Of a stretch of DNA of 50,174 nt, positions 1 through 9,714 are shown piece after piece. The position numbers and the translations under genes are program-made. The DNA lies in the NCBI GenBank assembly GCA_002245135.1, contig NGBS01000631.1, positions 1-50,174 on the forward strand, in the 5' to 3' direction. This DNA comes from Proteromonas lacertae. Its lineage: Eukaryota > Sar > Bigyra > Opalinata > Proteromonadidae. Positions within the stretch are counted from its first letter, which is position 1, and every line of letters starts with the position of its first letter. The notes beneath the pieces are model-generated. The model was not told where the DNA came from and did not search any database. It was given only the letters and a program-made list of their open reading frames with translations.

Positions 1-239
1 ATAATCTTGAATTACTATTAATATCTACTCTCTTTACTATTTCACTATACAATATTCTATTATCAATAACTGTTCCTTTTGGATTAGAGTTAAATTCAAC
101 AGATCTATCACATTCAATAATATAATAATCAGCTGATAAATCAGGAATAAATGCAACTAAGATTTCACTTGCTGATAAAGGTGTAACTGTAAAACTATTT
201 ACTGTCTGTGGATATATTGTAGGTTTAAATGGTTCTTTA
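1..239. repeat. Terminal direct overlap, left copy
   Basis: Bases 1-239 are repeated at 49937-50174, with a single difference: a run of three A's near position 163 is two A's in the right copy. The match runs exactly to both window ends, as expected for a circular contig or an untrimmed assembly overlap, and less so for a biological duplication. Both copies encode the same minus-strand stretch of the large FN3-type gene. Confidence 0.9.
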
Positions 240-325
240 CATCTTTTCATATTCACTATGACCTATTGTTGTATCACTTCTAACTCTCACATAATAATAA
301 TCTAATGATTTCAAGTTTACTATTT
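1..325 (-). CDS. Large FN3-type surface protein gene, segment across the contig junction
   Basis: This stretch continues the minus-strand gene of 326-4056. Just below 326 the frame changes at an A-run, and reading resumes with a typical FN3 end strand (DYYYVRVRSDTTIGHSEYEK). After a second frame change near 265 it stays open to base 1. The same residues are encoded at 49937-50174 and lead directly into the FN3 domains at 48911-49987, so on a circular molecule this is one gene. It has no start or stop of its own. I infer an extracellular role because FN3 domains, Asn-rich sequence and a Pro/Thr-rich tail are typical of surface proteins. The frame changes look like sequencing indels, but decay cannot be excluded. 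Confidence 0.7.
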
Positions 326-3300
326 CTATTTTGAACCAAAACATCTACTTGGTGGTATGATCTTTTTAGTAAGCTCTTTTACACTTGTTACAGTTGTCTT
401 TTCACCACTTGCTACTACATTGATTGATTCAATATCTAATGATAAATCTAAGAAAGTAATATAGAATATATTTCCTTCTAAGATAGAATATTGAGTAACA
501 GAAACATTATTAATGAAACTTAATGATTCTAATGCAGATTCTAATGATCCATTACCCTTTTCATCGTATATATTATCTAATTTTTCATCTTTTATATTTC
601 CAACTACTTTTGAGAACAATAATGGCTTTGTTGTTACTTCAAACTGGCTTGTCTTTATATCTAATATAAATGTATCTGTATTATTATCGGATTGCAGTTG
701 TAATGACCAAATAGAGTATTGTGGATAATTACTACATCTTATCACTGTATTTGAATCTATTATTCTATCATCAATACTTATATCATAATCTGTTTCAATT
801 GTCTTAAAGTCGGGATCTTTACTAATTTGTATTGAATATGATTGAACTGTATAACCTCCATTCACACCTGATTCTTCATATGATAATTCTATTGCATTTT
901 CTTTATTTGATGGTGTTAATGTAACATTCACTGGTGATAATGGATTCTTTGTTGAATAATAACCAATTCCTGGAGGTATTGATAATTTGGATGGTGGATA
1001 AACATCTTTATAATACTCAACAATATGAATATTATACTTCACTTGACTTGGCATAATATTAAATATTTCATAAAAACCATTAACATTTGTTGAAGGAATT
1101 TCAAATTCTCTATAACCTGGTGGTAATGTACCTGGTAATGATTCAATACATTCTTTCTTGTATTCTTCTCCATTATCATCATATCTTCCATCACAAGTAA
1201 ATCCATCAACATCTTCATTATCTATTATATGATATTCAATATACACTTTTTCAACATCATCAAAAGATGATATAAAATCTATTAAATATTTGCAACTATC
1301 ATTCATTTGTGTTGTTTTAACAACTTTCACTCTTCCAATATTTGGTAATAAGTTATAACTCCATTCAATATCTTTAATCATTTTATTACAATCTTTATTT
1401 ATTGGTATATATGAACTGTAAATCTTTTCATTATTATCTCTTAATAAGTATGGTCTAAATGTATTACTATTCATATATTTATTCACATACAAAACTTGTC
1501 TTTCATTTTGACCATTTGAATCAATACCATTCTGTATTCTTCTGTAGTTAATTATATAAGAATCATCTGTTGGTGGTATTACTGTCAATAATCTCATACA
1601 TAAATGAGTTCTATATGTTATTGTTAATGTTATTGAATTTAATGTGAATTTCTTTACAACTTCAACATTTTCTAATTCTGGCATATTCTCCAATAGCATC
1701 TTTCTTATTTCAAATGGTTTTGTATCATATTTAAATGTTACATTATATACTTCATTCAGATAATATGTTAATGTATAACTCTCTGATAAAGCCAATCTGC
1801 TCTTATTCTCAAAGTATAATTCATCAATTGTAAATGATGGTTGATCTCTTTCATACATTATTAACTTCAAATGATCAATTTCATTATTTTTATTTGGATT
1901 GTATATTGTTATAAAACTTTCAATATCACTATTTGATACTGATTTTGATTTTACTGTAATATCATATTGATAATCTAATATCTTTGGTAGTTTTAAATAA
2001 CTAGGAGTTGTAGTTATATATTCACTTTCACCTATTTCATTCTTTGCTGCTACTTTGAAATAATATGTCTTTCCTTCCTCTAAACTACTTATATCTATAA
2101 TATATTCATCTACACTTGGTGTTTCAATATTTGGAACTCTTTCTACATCATCACTTCTTACATCATATTCATAACTGTTATTCAAATTATCAATTGATAA
2201 TCCATATTGTATAACATAAGATTCTACTGATTTTCCACCATTTGATAATGGTTCTTGTATTAATAATCTTATCGTGTTTGGATTTAAGAATGAGATTGAA
2301 GCTCCATTTACTACTTCTGGTACAACATCTTGTGTTTTGACTAAATCTAATGTATAACCCCAATGTTCATTATTATCAAATTCTACTTCATTTGCTGCTA
2401 ATACTCTTCCATAATAACTTGTACTTGGAGCTAAATCACTGAATATATATCTATATCCTTGTAATGGATAAACTGTATGTTGTTCTTCAATCACTTTAAA
2501 ATCAGATACTGATGATATTTCTACTACATAATATAATATTGGTTTTCCACCTGTATAAATTGGTTCTTTCCATCTCAATTCTAATGATGTACTGTTTACT
2601 ATAACAAAGTTAACATCAACTGGAGCACCTGATACTTCACATGGTATGATTGGTTCATTAACTGAAACATATTCACTTTCTCCTAACTCATTATATGCAG
2701 AAAGACTTAAATAATGATCATATCCAGTAATTACATTACTAATAATTATACATCCATTACATTTTTCACTTGTTACATGAATTGAACATTTAGGTTCACT
2801 ATTATGTCGTATTTCAAATGTACTATATTTTATTACATTCTCCAAGTGTATATTGTATGTATAAGATTGTACTACTTGAACATTCTGTTTTCCTTCTGTT
2901 GGATATCCTTGATTATAGCAATCTGTAATATTCTCATAATACTTACCTAATAAGCAATACTTTCTACCATTTATATAAATATCAATTGGAGTTCTTATAT
3001 TAAACACTATTTCACCATTATTGCTACTACTAGTGCTTCTTATACTTCTTTCTTCAAATTCAACTTCTCCAATACTAATCTAATATGGTATTCTAATTAT
3101 TGAAACTGCTTTTATTACTGGTATTGATTCAATAACACTTCTCATTTCTCTAATTTCACTTCCTAATGATATTGGATCTGAGATATATTCATCATACACT
3201 AATTGATATGTTTGTTCCTTTAATAAACACAATGTAATTTCATCATTATTGTTATTAATATCAATAGCATCATATAATAAATTACTCATATCCTGATTTA

Positions 3301-4056
3301 CACTTATTTCTATTGTTTGATCATAGTACAAGAAATTAACATCATTATAGTCGACTGTATTAGTATTATCACTTGTATAAAGAGGAGTTGTATCGTATTT
3401 CAATTTATAACCTAATATTGGCAATCCACTATAAACAGATGGAGGTTCAAATGATACTAACAAACTACGTGGAGAATCAACAGCTCCTTTTCTTATCTCT
3501 CTTATATGAATATGTGCATTATCACCTGTTAATTCATTATCAATATATTGTAATAACTCTACATCCTTTGGTTCTTGATTTTCACTAATAAATGTAATTA
3601 ACCATTCAGTTCCACCTTCTGCACCTATTGAAATGTTTCTTACTAATACATCATCAATACCATCAAATGATTCGATAATTTCTTTCATTTCATCAGCTGT
3701 AGCATTGTATGGAATTGATTTAGAAATCATTTGGTTATATAACAAATAGAAATTACCTCCTATTTCATTACCATTTTGAAGTGTTTCAATTTCATAACTG
3801 ACTTTATAACCAAACAAATCTGTTAAGTTACATCTTATTTCTTCATAATTGAATGAATTTTCAATGAATTTAATATCCCACATTCTAGTATTATTCAAAT
3901 TATAGGCCAAATTAACTTCAACATCAACATCAAACTTGTATTTGAAACAATCTTCAATATCTTCTTCAGTTGGTGGATATATTACATCACAATATGTATT
4001 CTTAAATAATATTCTTAAAGTACCTTCAATACTATTGATTTTCTCTTGTACAAATG
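326..4056 (-). CDS. Large FN3-repeat surface protein gene, part downstream of the insertion
   Basis: Two long minus-strand frames (4056-3083 and 3079-326) lie in the same phase, separated only by one TAG codon at 3080-3082. The product has several FN3-like modules: one ends with LAPSTSYYGRVLAANEVEF, the next with EEGKTYYFKVAAKNEIGESE, and a third contains NGGYTVQSYSIQIS. Between them are segments of the form 'TADEMKEIIESFDGIDDVLV..TEWLITF', a module that I recall in giant surface proteins of several protists. The gene is cut at 4056/4057 by the 8.8-kb virus-like element. The host frame before the insertion (12869 upward) is in register with the frame here once one copy of the 6-bp duplication is discounted. 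Function is unknown; adhesin or extracellular matrix protein is an inference. The in-frame TAG may be an error or a real mutation. Confidence 0.75.
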
Positions 4057-4062
4057 CATTAC
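4057..4062. repeat. Target-site duplication CATTAC, left
   Basis: CATTAC lies directly outside the left inverted repeat and recurs directly outside the right one (12863-12868). A 6-bp duplication is the length known for Polinton/Maverick-type integration. It also keeps the host codon phase unchanged. Confidence 0.85.
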
Positions 4063-4303
4063 TATATAGTATATAAATGGGACTCTGGGACAATGTCACA
4101 GAGTCCTAACGAGTTTTCATCGATGCAATCGATGAAGCTCCCGTAAAGGTCAACTCTGAATCTAGAAGGGGACGGACTCCTAGAACACTCGTTAGAACTC
4201 TGCGATAATGTCCCATAGTCCCATTTATGTAAGGTTCCTACGGGATTCCTCCCAACAGGGTCTACTTCTCAACGGGGTCTACTTCCCTACGGGAACTCCT
4301 GTA
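4063..4303. repeat. Left terminal inverted repeat region of the virus-like element
   Basis: The outer 25 bases, and then about 4203-4303, match the reverse complement of the right end (12862 down to 12742), including 'GTCCCATAGTCCCATTTA' and 'GGGTCTACTTCTCAACGG'. Between these two blocks the left end carries about 115 extra bases that the right end lacks; they form a fold-back (see the separate entry). The element ends are therefore homologous but unequal. Confidence 0.85.
4075..4226. repeat. Fold-back hairpin in the left end
   Basis: Bases 4075-4114 are an imperfect reverse complement of 4187-4226 (about 34 of 40 positions pair), around a 72-base loop that itself holds a small palindrome (CATCGATGCAATCGATG). 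A terminal hairpin like this could be a by-product of end replication, or part of an origin or packaging site. That role is inference. Confidence 0.75.
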
Positions 4304-4735
4304 AGCTATTTCTATACCTATCTATGAGACGATCTCCTACGGGTACTCCTGAAAGCTATCTAGAAGTGTTGGTTACCTCGAGGTGATGATTCTAATCATG
4401 CTCTTGACTCTCCTTGCTACGCTGGTGACCTTGTAAGGGCTTTTAATTGAACCGTGGAAACCAATCGTGGAACCGGGAGTTTACAATTGGTAACAAGTTA
4501 ACAATTGTTAACAAATTACCAAATGGTAACTCCGGGAGGTTCTAGCTAGTTGTGGATTTCTCAAGGGCCCTTGAAGATAATGATTAGCAATCTCGGGAGC
4601 TTCCTAGAGGTAAGTTACAATGACCTTATAATTCACCTAGGTAAAGTGTTCCAATGCTCAACAATTGTCCGGGAAAAATGAGACTGCTAGACCGTAGAAA
4701 CTACGGGGGGTTCTACGTTCTGAAGAGCATGGAGG
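4304..4735. other. Non-coding left region of the element with palindrome at 4487-4521
   Basis: No gene is seen. The region contains a nested palindrome whose core GTTAACAATTGTTAAC (4497-4512) is perfect and is flanked by TTGGTAA/TTACCAA arms. Nearby are the phrases 'CCGTGGAAACCAATCGTGG' and 'TTTACAATTGG'. Similar phrases recur near the right end (about 12650-12675) and in the related fossil at about 21640-21700, which suggests a shared cis element such as an origin or promoter. Confidence 0.55.
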
Positions 4736-4807
4736 ATGCAGAGAAGTCAACACTCGAAGAACTCCATAGTCGTACTTTTCTTGCAATCGCTGATAAGTAA
4801 AATTACC

Positions 4808-5422
4808 ATGGCTAGCAATATTGATTCTAGTAGTCTTGCGAAGCTTTCCAGGGATGAGTTAGAAGCATTGATCATCAAGGTCGAGAAGGAACAACAAGAT
4901 CTGAAAGAGCATAAAGAGAAGACAAAGGGTAAGGCTTCGGAAGTAGCTCCAAGGAAGAGTAAGTTCAATGCTAAGTACTACATCCGATGCATCGATCAGG
5001 AGTCAGCTAAGGAATGTCTCGCGCTTACCAAGGAGATGGGGGAGTACTTCAAAGAGATCACAGGCATGACTGATGAGGAAGATACCGTGATCAACAACCA
5101 GGAGGAAATAATGAAGGCTGTGAAGATAAAGTCCATCGCTGATTACCTATTGAAGTCCTTGACCTTACAAGTACAATTCAAGGAGTCAGAGGATCGCAGC
5201 AAGACTCCATTCCCGATACTACCTTACAACTACGAGGTATTCTTAACTAAACGCAACCAAGGAAAAGCACTCAGCAAGAGGATGAAACTCAAGATGGAAT
5301 CAACTGTTCATGACAACTTACCAAGAGAAGACAACTCCCTTGATAGTAAACCATCGGAAGAAGCAACAACCCAACAAGACAACTTATCAGAAGCAGAAGA
5401 TGACTTTAACGCGGTCTTCTAA
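4808..5422 (+). CDS. Virus-element hypothetical protein, Lys/Glu-rich
   Basis: First gene of the virus-like element, about 204 aa from the ATG at 4808 (an ATG at 4736 would add 24 residues). The N-terminal third is highly charged (LSRDELEALIIKVEKEQQD) and likely forms a coiled coil. A middle part with KSKFNAKYYIRCIDQESAKE and a compact section around PFPILPYNYEVFLTKRN look folded, and the tail is Ser/Glu-rich. I see no enzyme motif. It is followed directly by a convergent minus-strand gene. I cannot assign a function; a structural or DNA-associated role is possible. Codon use is richer in G/C than in the host genes, like the rest of the element. Confidence 0.6.
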   Translation: MASNIDSSSLAKLSRDELEALIIKVEKEQQDLKEHKEKTKGKASEVAPRKSKFNAKYYIRCIDQESAKECLALTKEMGEYFKEITGMTDEEDTVINNQEEIMKAVKIKSIADYLLKSLTLQVQFKESEDRSKTPFPILPYNYEVFLTKRNQGKALSKRMKLKMESTVHDNLPREDNSLDSKPSEEATTQQDNLSEAEDDFNAVF

Positions 5423-5950
5423 TTAACAGTACTCCAGGACATAGAAGCAAGGATGAACTAACACCTTAAGTAATGTTTTCTCTTGGCTCTGTTGAACTGT
5501 TTGCTTAAAACACTTCATAAGACTGACAGAGGATAACAGGCACTTGAAGTAATGATAGGAAGAGTCCTTAGAAGTCTCTTGCTCTATGTCCTCCATAGGT
5601 TGATCAGGACTGGTAAGTAGCTCCATCATGTTGAAGTCAAGGGAATCGTAGGAGAGTACCTGATGATCATCCTTCAAGGAGTTGATAAAGGACTGATGAA
5701 ACATCCCTGGCCATTGCACCGGCCTTACATTATTCAACTCAACCTTGATGAAGCCATCGGAAGATGATCGATCGAAGGAGTAAACACTCCCGTAAACAAC
5801 AAAGCTAAAGTTCATACTCAAGGTGTTCACGGTCTTCTCCTCCATACTGTTGATGAACTTACAAGGATAGCTATCTCGGAGAAGCGTAACAAGGTGATCA
5901 TCGTCAGGTAAAGGACTAGAGGAATTGTCAGGAGATTGATTGCAGCTCAT
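5423..5950 (-). CDS. Virus-element hypothetical protein (minus strand)
   Basis: A 175-aa protein starting at the ATG 5950-5948 and converging on the preceding gene, with the stops adjacent. It begins with a Ser/Pro/Asp-rich stretch, then a possible beta-rich core (MNFSFVVYGSVYSFDRSSSD) and a section RPVQWPGMFHQSFINSL, and ends Cys/Leu-rich. No known catalytic motif or membrane segment is evident. It is one of three minus-strand units in a mostly plus-strand element, so it may belong to an early or regulatory set, but that is only inference from orientation. No family recognised. Confidence 0.5.
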   Translation of the reverse strand: MSCNQSPDNSSSPLPDDDHLVTLLRDSYPCKFINSMEEKTVNTLSMNFSFVVYGSVYSFDRSSSDGFIKVELNNVRPVQWPGMFHQSFINSLKDDHQVLSYDSLDFNMMELLTSPDQPMEDIEQETSKDSSYHYFKCLLSSVSLMKCFKQTVQQSQEKTLLKVLVHPCFYVLEYC

Positions 5951-6021
5951 TACAATGCACGATGAAAATCAAGGACTATGAGAAGCTCAATAAATAATTT
6001 CCCAAGATAAAACATAAGGAC

Positions 6022-6432
6022 ATGGACACCAAAGTTATAAGCAATATTGTAATCCCTTCAGCTCACTTGCAACCCAAAGAAGAAGAAGAAGACAAGACCG
6101 AGGATAACCAAGAAGGAGATATCCAAGAAGTTGAAGACCAAGGAACTGCACCTACTTCAACACCATTGACAGAGTCACAATCAAGTGAGTTATCCATGGA
6201 AGTCAAGACTGAAGAAGTTAAACAACCAGAGTTAGAAAGAGACCGAAGTAGTCATCACTTACACGATGAACAAGACCTAGATGCTGAGCTTATTGAAGAC
6301 ATGACTGACGAAGAGATTACAAACTTAAGAAAACACCTTGAGGAACTTATCGAGGTAGAGAAGGAGTCTAAAGATGAAGACAAGGATGAGGATGATAACA
6401 ACGAGATCCAGGAAGTAAAAGAATCTGAGTAA
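6022..6432 (+). CDS. Virus-element acidic low-complexity protein
   Basis: A 136-aa reading frame dominated by Glu, Asp, Gln and Ser, with acidic runs at residues about 20-45 and 110-136 and no hydrophobic core. It probably is disordered. It sits between the minus-strand gene and a very short basic peptide gene in the same direction. Short acidic proteins are common in capsid-bearing elements as scaffold-like or chaperone-like factors, but nothing here proves that. Downstream, CTTACAAT phrases precede the next small genes and might be transcription signals; these are too short to be sure. Confidence 0.5.
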   Translation: MDTKVISNIVIPSAHLQPKEEEEDKTEDNQEGDIQEVEDQGTAPTSTPLTESQSSELSMEVKTEEVKQPELERDRSSHHLHDEQDLDAELIEDMTDEEITNLRKHLEELIEVEKESKDEDKDEDDNNEIQEVKESE

Positions 6433-6494
6433 AGTACTCATAAGGAGCAACTCGCAAGGAGGTACTTACAATATCTCTTTTCTCAGGAGTAATC

Positions 6495-6575
6495 ATGAAC
6501 AAGTTCAAGAGATTCAACTTAGCTGATAGACGAAGAGTACTTTTCAAAGGCAATGGAGTAGACAAGGATGATTAA
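6495..6575 (+). CDS. Virus-element very short basic peptide
   Basis: A 26-aa frame starting MNKFKRFNLADRRRVLF and ending in Gly/Asp-rich residues. It is strongly basic in its first half, lies in a 330-base stretch with no other convincing gene, and shares the direction of its neighbours. Small Arg/Lys-rich peptides that condense DNA are known in capsid-bearing elements, but this one is too short to classify and could be a chance frame. Confidence 0.3.
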   Translation: MNKFKRFNLADRRRVLFKGNGVDKDD

Positions 6576-6764
6576 AATGACCTTCATGAAGCTTACTTAC
6601 AATCACTAGCAAGAGATGTTCAAGGAGCTATCTCCCGAAGAAGGAATCGAAGGATAGATGAACTCCGAGGAATGCTCAGAGACAACAACACGGAACATCC
6701 GATGATGGGTAAGGATGCAGAACTCCAATGAGCTTACAATGTAGCTAGTGACTATCTTACTGCC

Positions 6765-7397
6765 TTGGAGAACAATGAGTTGATGAGTCAAAGGATGGCA
6801 AGATCGTTGATCCCCAAGAAGACTAAGAGCAAGAACAAGAGAGTTGCTTACAAGACAGACTCCATCGTAGATGCGATATCAACTCCTGGATTCCTTGTAG
6901 TTCCTACAATCATGAAGAGCATTGAAGCTGACCGTGAAGTAAGTGACTCCTCCGAGGATCTCGACCCTTTAACAATGATGATGATGATGATGAAACAAGG
7001 AGCCAGAGGAAGCTCCGATGATGGTGATGAGAATACAAAGGCCTTACTAGGTCAACTACTTACTACTGCTGCTGCTGCTGATGATGATGATGAATCAAAG
7101 AAACCTACCTCTGAGGATATCAAAAAGGTAATGGACTCACTCAAGACTGAATACTCCGATACAGTCTTCAATGAACTAGCCGACTCCATCCATCCTACTC
7201 CTATTACAGGGAATAAGTATGTTAATGATAGCAAGTATGAATATGGAGAAGAGAAGTCAGAAGTTGAAGCTCCCGAGGATGACTCAGGTAATGAAAATGA
7301 CTCCTTAGACAACTACTTAGACGATGATGAAGAATTCGACCAGGAACTTAACAGTGCTATGAAGAAGAAGAAGAAAGCTCTTAAAGCGATAACATAA
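6765..7397 (+). CDS. Virus-element low-complexity protein, Met/Ala/Asp runs
   Basis: A 210-aa protein with a basic N-terminus (RSLIPKKTKSKNKRVAY), a stretch of six Met from ATG repeats, then Ala- and Asp-runs (about 100-108), and an acidic C-terminal half ending in a poly-Lys patch (KKKKK) before the stop. The runs reflect trinucleotide repeats at about 6977-6992 and 7067-7092. The opposite charges at the two ends suggest a DNA- or scaffold-binding linker, which is inference. No homologue recognised. The ATG at 6765 is the first in frame after a stop. Confidence 0.5.
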   Translation: MENNELMSQRMARSLIPKKTKSKNKRVAYKTDSIVDAISTPGFLVVPTIMKSIEADREVSDSSEDLDPLTMMMMMMKQGARGSSDDGDENTKALLGQLLTTAAAADDDDESKKPTSEDIKKVMDSLKTEYSDTVFNELADSIHPTPITGNKYVNDSKYEYGEEKSEVEAPEDDSGNENDSLDNYLDDDEEFDQELNSAMKKKKKALKAIT

Positions 7398-7443
7398 GCA
7401 TGACTATCCCCAGTAATTCTTTTCCCTTAAGTATAGTCTTGTT

Positions 7444-7638
7444 ATGACTAAGAAACTCAACAAGAAGCAAAAGACAAAGCTCAAGGAGCTGATCATCAAG
7501 AGATTGAAGCAATGTAAAGCAACACCTAGCAGTCACTACTCTGACCTTTACAAGAAGTACTACCAGGCAATCACTGATCATTACAAGGATGTCGATATCA
7601 ATGTCCATGGCAATGAAATAGACTCCTCCGATCTCTAG
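7444..7638 (+). CDS. Virus-element small basic protein
   Basis: A 64-aa Lys-rich protein (MTKKLNKKQKTKLKELIIKR) with a short C-terminal acidic end. The first 30 residues would form an amphipathic basic helix, suggesting nucleic-acid binding, possibly as a core protein packed with the genome. It lies 46 bases after the preceding gene and 26 before the next, all on the same strand, consistent with a virion-protein gene block. No specific family recognised. Confidence 0.5.
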   Translation: MTKKLNKKQKTKLKELIIKRLKQCKATPSSHYSDLYKKYYQAITDHYKDVDINVHGNEIDSSDL

Positions 7639-7664
7639 TAATCCATTTCTCTCTAGTAAAGACG

Positions 7665-8210
7665 ATGAGAAGCAAGGCAAGTAGCAAGAGTCCCAAGAAG
7701 GTAAAGACAAGTGATGATCCTCTATTGATCATCAAGAAGCAATTGTTGGAGGAGTTCAATAAGAAGGTTGAAGGTATCACCGATGTTAAGAAGCTCTCAA
7801 CAATGACCGTGAAGATGATGGAGAACAACACCAAGGTAATGGAAGGTAACAATCAGCAGATAGTATCGATGAACTTAACTCCCAGCAATATACAATCAGG
7901 TACTATGGTAAACAACTCCCCAGCAAGAGAACTTTACAAGGCCAACATGATTAACCAGTACGGTAAAGCCAACTACTATAACTACCGAGACTTTGCTGGT
8001 AACATCAACACTCCAGCTTCAAGGAACCTCTCAGCACTCTATCCCAATCAATCAACTTACTATCGCAATCCATCGGTAAGTCTTCCTAGCTTACAGCAGC
8101 AGGCTAAACAAAATCAATGGATGAGCAATCCCCATCTAGTCTATCAACAGAACACTGCCCAGATCAACAACGTTCTTAGCAACTTACAATCAATGATCGA
8201 GAAGTACTAG
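7665..8210 (+). CDS. Virus-element Asn/Gln/Tyr-rich protein, possible virion protein
   Basis: A 181-aa protein: basic N-terminus (MRSKASSKSPKKVKTS), a short helical section, then a long Asn/Tyr/Gln-rich, probably flexible C-terminal half (KANYYNYRDFAGNINTPASR). This layout resembles that of the protein fragments in the related fossil at 20406-21708, which also have a charged start and an Asn/Gln-rich tail, but I could not align them. Being just upstream of the capsid genes, it is likely a virion component. No enzyme motif is seen. Confidence 0.5.
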   Translation: MRSKASSKSPKKVKTSDDPLLIIKKQLLEEFNKKVEGITDVKKLSTMTVKMMENNTKVMEGNNQQIVSMNLTPSNIQSGTMVNNSPARELYKANMINQYGKANYYNYRDFAGNINTPASRNLSALYPNQSTYYRNPSVSLPSLQQQAKQNQWMSNPHLVYQQNTAQINNVLSNLQSMIEKY

Positions 8211-8234
8211 TACGCAGCTCCTGATCAGAAACCA

Positions 8235-8621
8235 TTGATCAGGACAAGCATAATCAGCTTCATCGAGAACTTAAGGAACGCTACCAACACCGGAGCTACG
8301 AACAGTGATGTTACCAGAGCAGTCTTCAATTATATCAACAACCCAGAGATCAAAGGCCTCTTGAACTTCTCCGATGAGATGATCAAGACTTTCTTTGGAC
8401 CGACAATGTACCAGAGCTTCATAGACGTCACCAACAACACGATTGGAGCAGTCGAAACCACTGCAGACTTCGGAAGGAACTTACTTAACCTCAGAGATGC
8501 TTACAATAAAGGAACCTTATGGAGTAACCTTGGTAACTTCGGAACATCCCTGGATAATGGCTTTCCAGCAGTCAAAAGACTCTTAGGATATGGCAAGGTA
8601 GGAAGAAGAATCCCCTTATGA
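8235..8621 (+). CDS. Virus-element hypothetical protein before the capsid genes
   Basis: An open frame of about 128 residues whose first possible initiator is a TTG at 8235; the first in-frame ATG falls well inside (residue about 49), so the start is uncertain. It has an alpha-helical look (ISFIENLRNATNTG; FSDEMIKTFFGPTMYQSF), ends with a basic tail RLLGYGKVGRRIPL, and lacks clear membrane segments. Its position directly ahead of the penton-type gene suggests a virion role. I cannot assign it to a family. Confidence 0.45.
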   Translation: MIRTSIISFIENLRNATNTGATNSDVTRAVFNYINNPEIKGLLNFSDEMIKTFFGPTMYQSFIDVTNNTIGAVETTADFGRNLLNLRDAYNKGTLWSNLGNFGTSLDNGFPAVKRLLGYGKVGRRIPL

Positions 8622-8700
8622 AAGCTTTACCGAAGACGTAAGTAAGAGACTTATGGTAAATCGTTATTCAATCTTTTCCTTAAGTTCATTTTTCTCGGAC

Positions 8701-9402
8701 ATGTCCAACCAAACAAGAACGATCAGCATTAGCTCAGCTAGAAGAATTGCCCAGAAGAAGAAGTACAAAATGATCATTGCTATCCCCACCGACGTAAGGA
8801 AGGACAACTACAAGTACATTGCCTTGAAGTATGCTAGCATCCCCAACTCCTTCTATGTTGTCCAAGAAGGAGTCAATGACCAGATGACCTATGTCTTCCA
8901 GATCGCTATCCGTACTGCAGGAGATAAGTATGAACACGTAGAGTTCAACTACAACATGACAATCCCTCAAGGAGACTATAGTGGTGATGAGCTCCTTGCG
9001 ATGTTCAACAGTCCCTTTGAGAAACTAACTCAAGGAGAAGTTATCAAAGTGATAAAGACCGTCCATCCAGAGTTAGAAGCAAGTAGTACCGGAAGCAACC
9101 TCCTTATGTTCGATCCATCAACAGCCTTTGGTAAGAAGAAGTGCACGTCCTCTGATCCTCATCATATCCACACAACTAACTTAACCTTTACAGGAGCTAG
9201 TAATGTCATCGGCCTTAAAGCAAACAACATCGCTGGTAATGAGTACACAGGAGCCTTCATCTGCTCTATCAAGTTAAAGTCTCCAGGGATTGCTTATCGA
9301 TTCCTAGGGATGGGAGATACTCAATATGTCCTAGCTGATCATCAACACACTTCATCCGGTCTATTGACTTACAAGTATCCAGAAGTAACATTGCCTGGAT
9401 AG
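8701..9402 (+). CDS. Penton-type minor capsid protein of a Polinton-like virus
   Basis: About 233 aa from the ATG at 8701 (an upstream ATG at 8653 is less likely). It begins with a Ser/Arg-rich arm, followed by a beta-rich domain with SIPNSFYVVQEGVND near residue 45 and a second half with GIAYRFLGMGDTQYVL. Length, position immediately before the major capsid gene, and the 'nsFYvvqeG.n' strand fit the single-jelly-roll penton proteins of Polintons and Polinton-like viruses, which fill the capsid vertices. Assignment rests on remembered family features and gene order, not on a search, so confidence is moderate. Confidence 0.55.
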   Translation: MSNQTRTISISSARRIAQKKKYKMIIAIPTDVRKDNYKYIALKYASIPNSFYVVQEGVNDQMTYVFQIAIRTAGDKYEHVEFNYNMTIPQGDYSGDELLAMFNSPFEKLTQGEVIKVIKTVHPELEASSTGSNLLMFDPSTAFGKKKCTSSDPHHIHTTNLTFTGASNVIGLKANNIAGNEYTGAFICSIKLKSPGIAYRFLGMGDTQYVLADHQHTSSGLLTYKYPEVTLPG

Positions 9403-9444
9403 CCTACGATCATCTGGGTAGACTCTGTAAGCATCAGGATAGAC

Positions 9445-9663
9445 ATGGTGAACCAAGATCAAGACTCCAAGATCCTAGAAACTTTCCCTATCGTGGATTT
9501 TACCCAGCCTTACATTGCCTTCAACAACAACGATCTCATCTCCCGAGCAAAGCAATTAGGTAACTACACGGAAGGTCAAGTAATCGTTAGCATTACCCAA
9601 CAAGATGGCTTCCAGCTAGACCTCAAGATGCATGACTACAACTTCGAGGTAGCCTTATTCTAA
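9445..9663 (+). CDS. Virus-element small protein between capsid genes
   Basis: A 72-aa protein starting at an ATG 42 bases after the penton-type gene. It has an acidic N-terminal half and a beta-like C-terminus (GQVIVSITQQDGFQLDLKMH). It could be a small cement protein or a separated last part of the preceding capsid protein. No known motif. Confidence 0.45.
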   Translation: MVNQDQDSKILETFPIVDFTQPYIAFNNNDLISRAKQLGNYTEGQVIVSITQQDGFQLDLKMHDYNFEVALF

Positions 9664-9714
9664 GTTCCTTTCCATTGAATCATTTCCTTTGTGTATTCTA
9701 AGGAGTTATTAGCA

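Noticed and set aside
513-728. Short plus-strand frame inside the FN3-type gene
   Set aside because: Opposite-strand shadow of a long, domain-bearing coding frame; no independent support.
3080-3082. Alternative genetic code with TAG read as an amino acid
   Set aside because: Many genes in the window end cleanly in TAG or TAA at the expected family length, so a single in-frame TAG is better explained by mutation or error.
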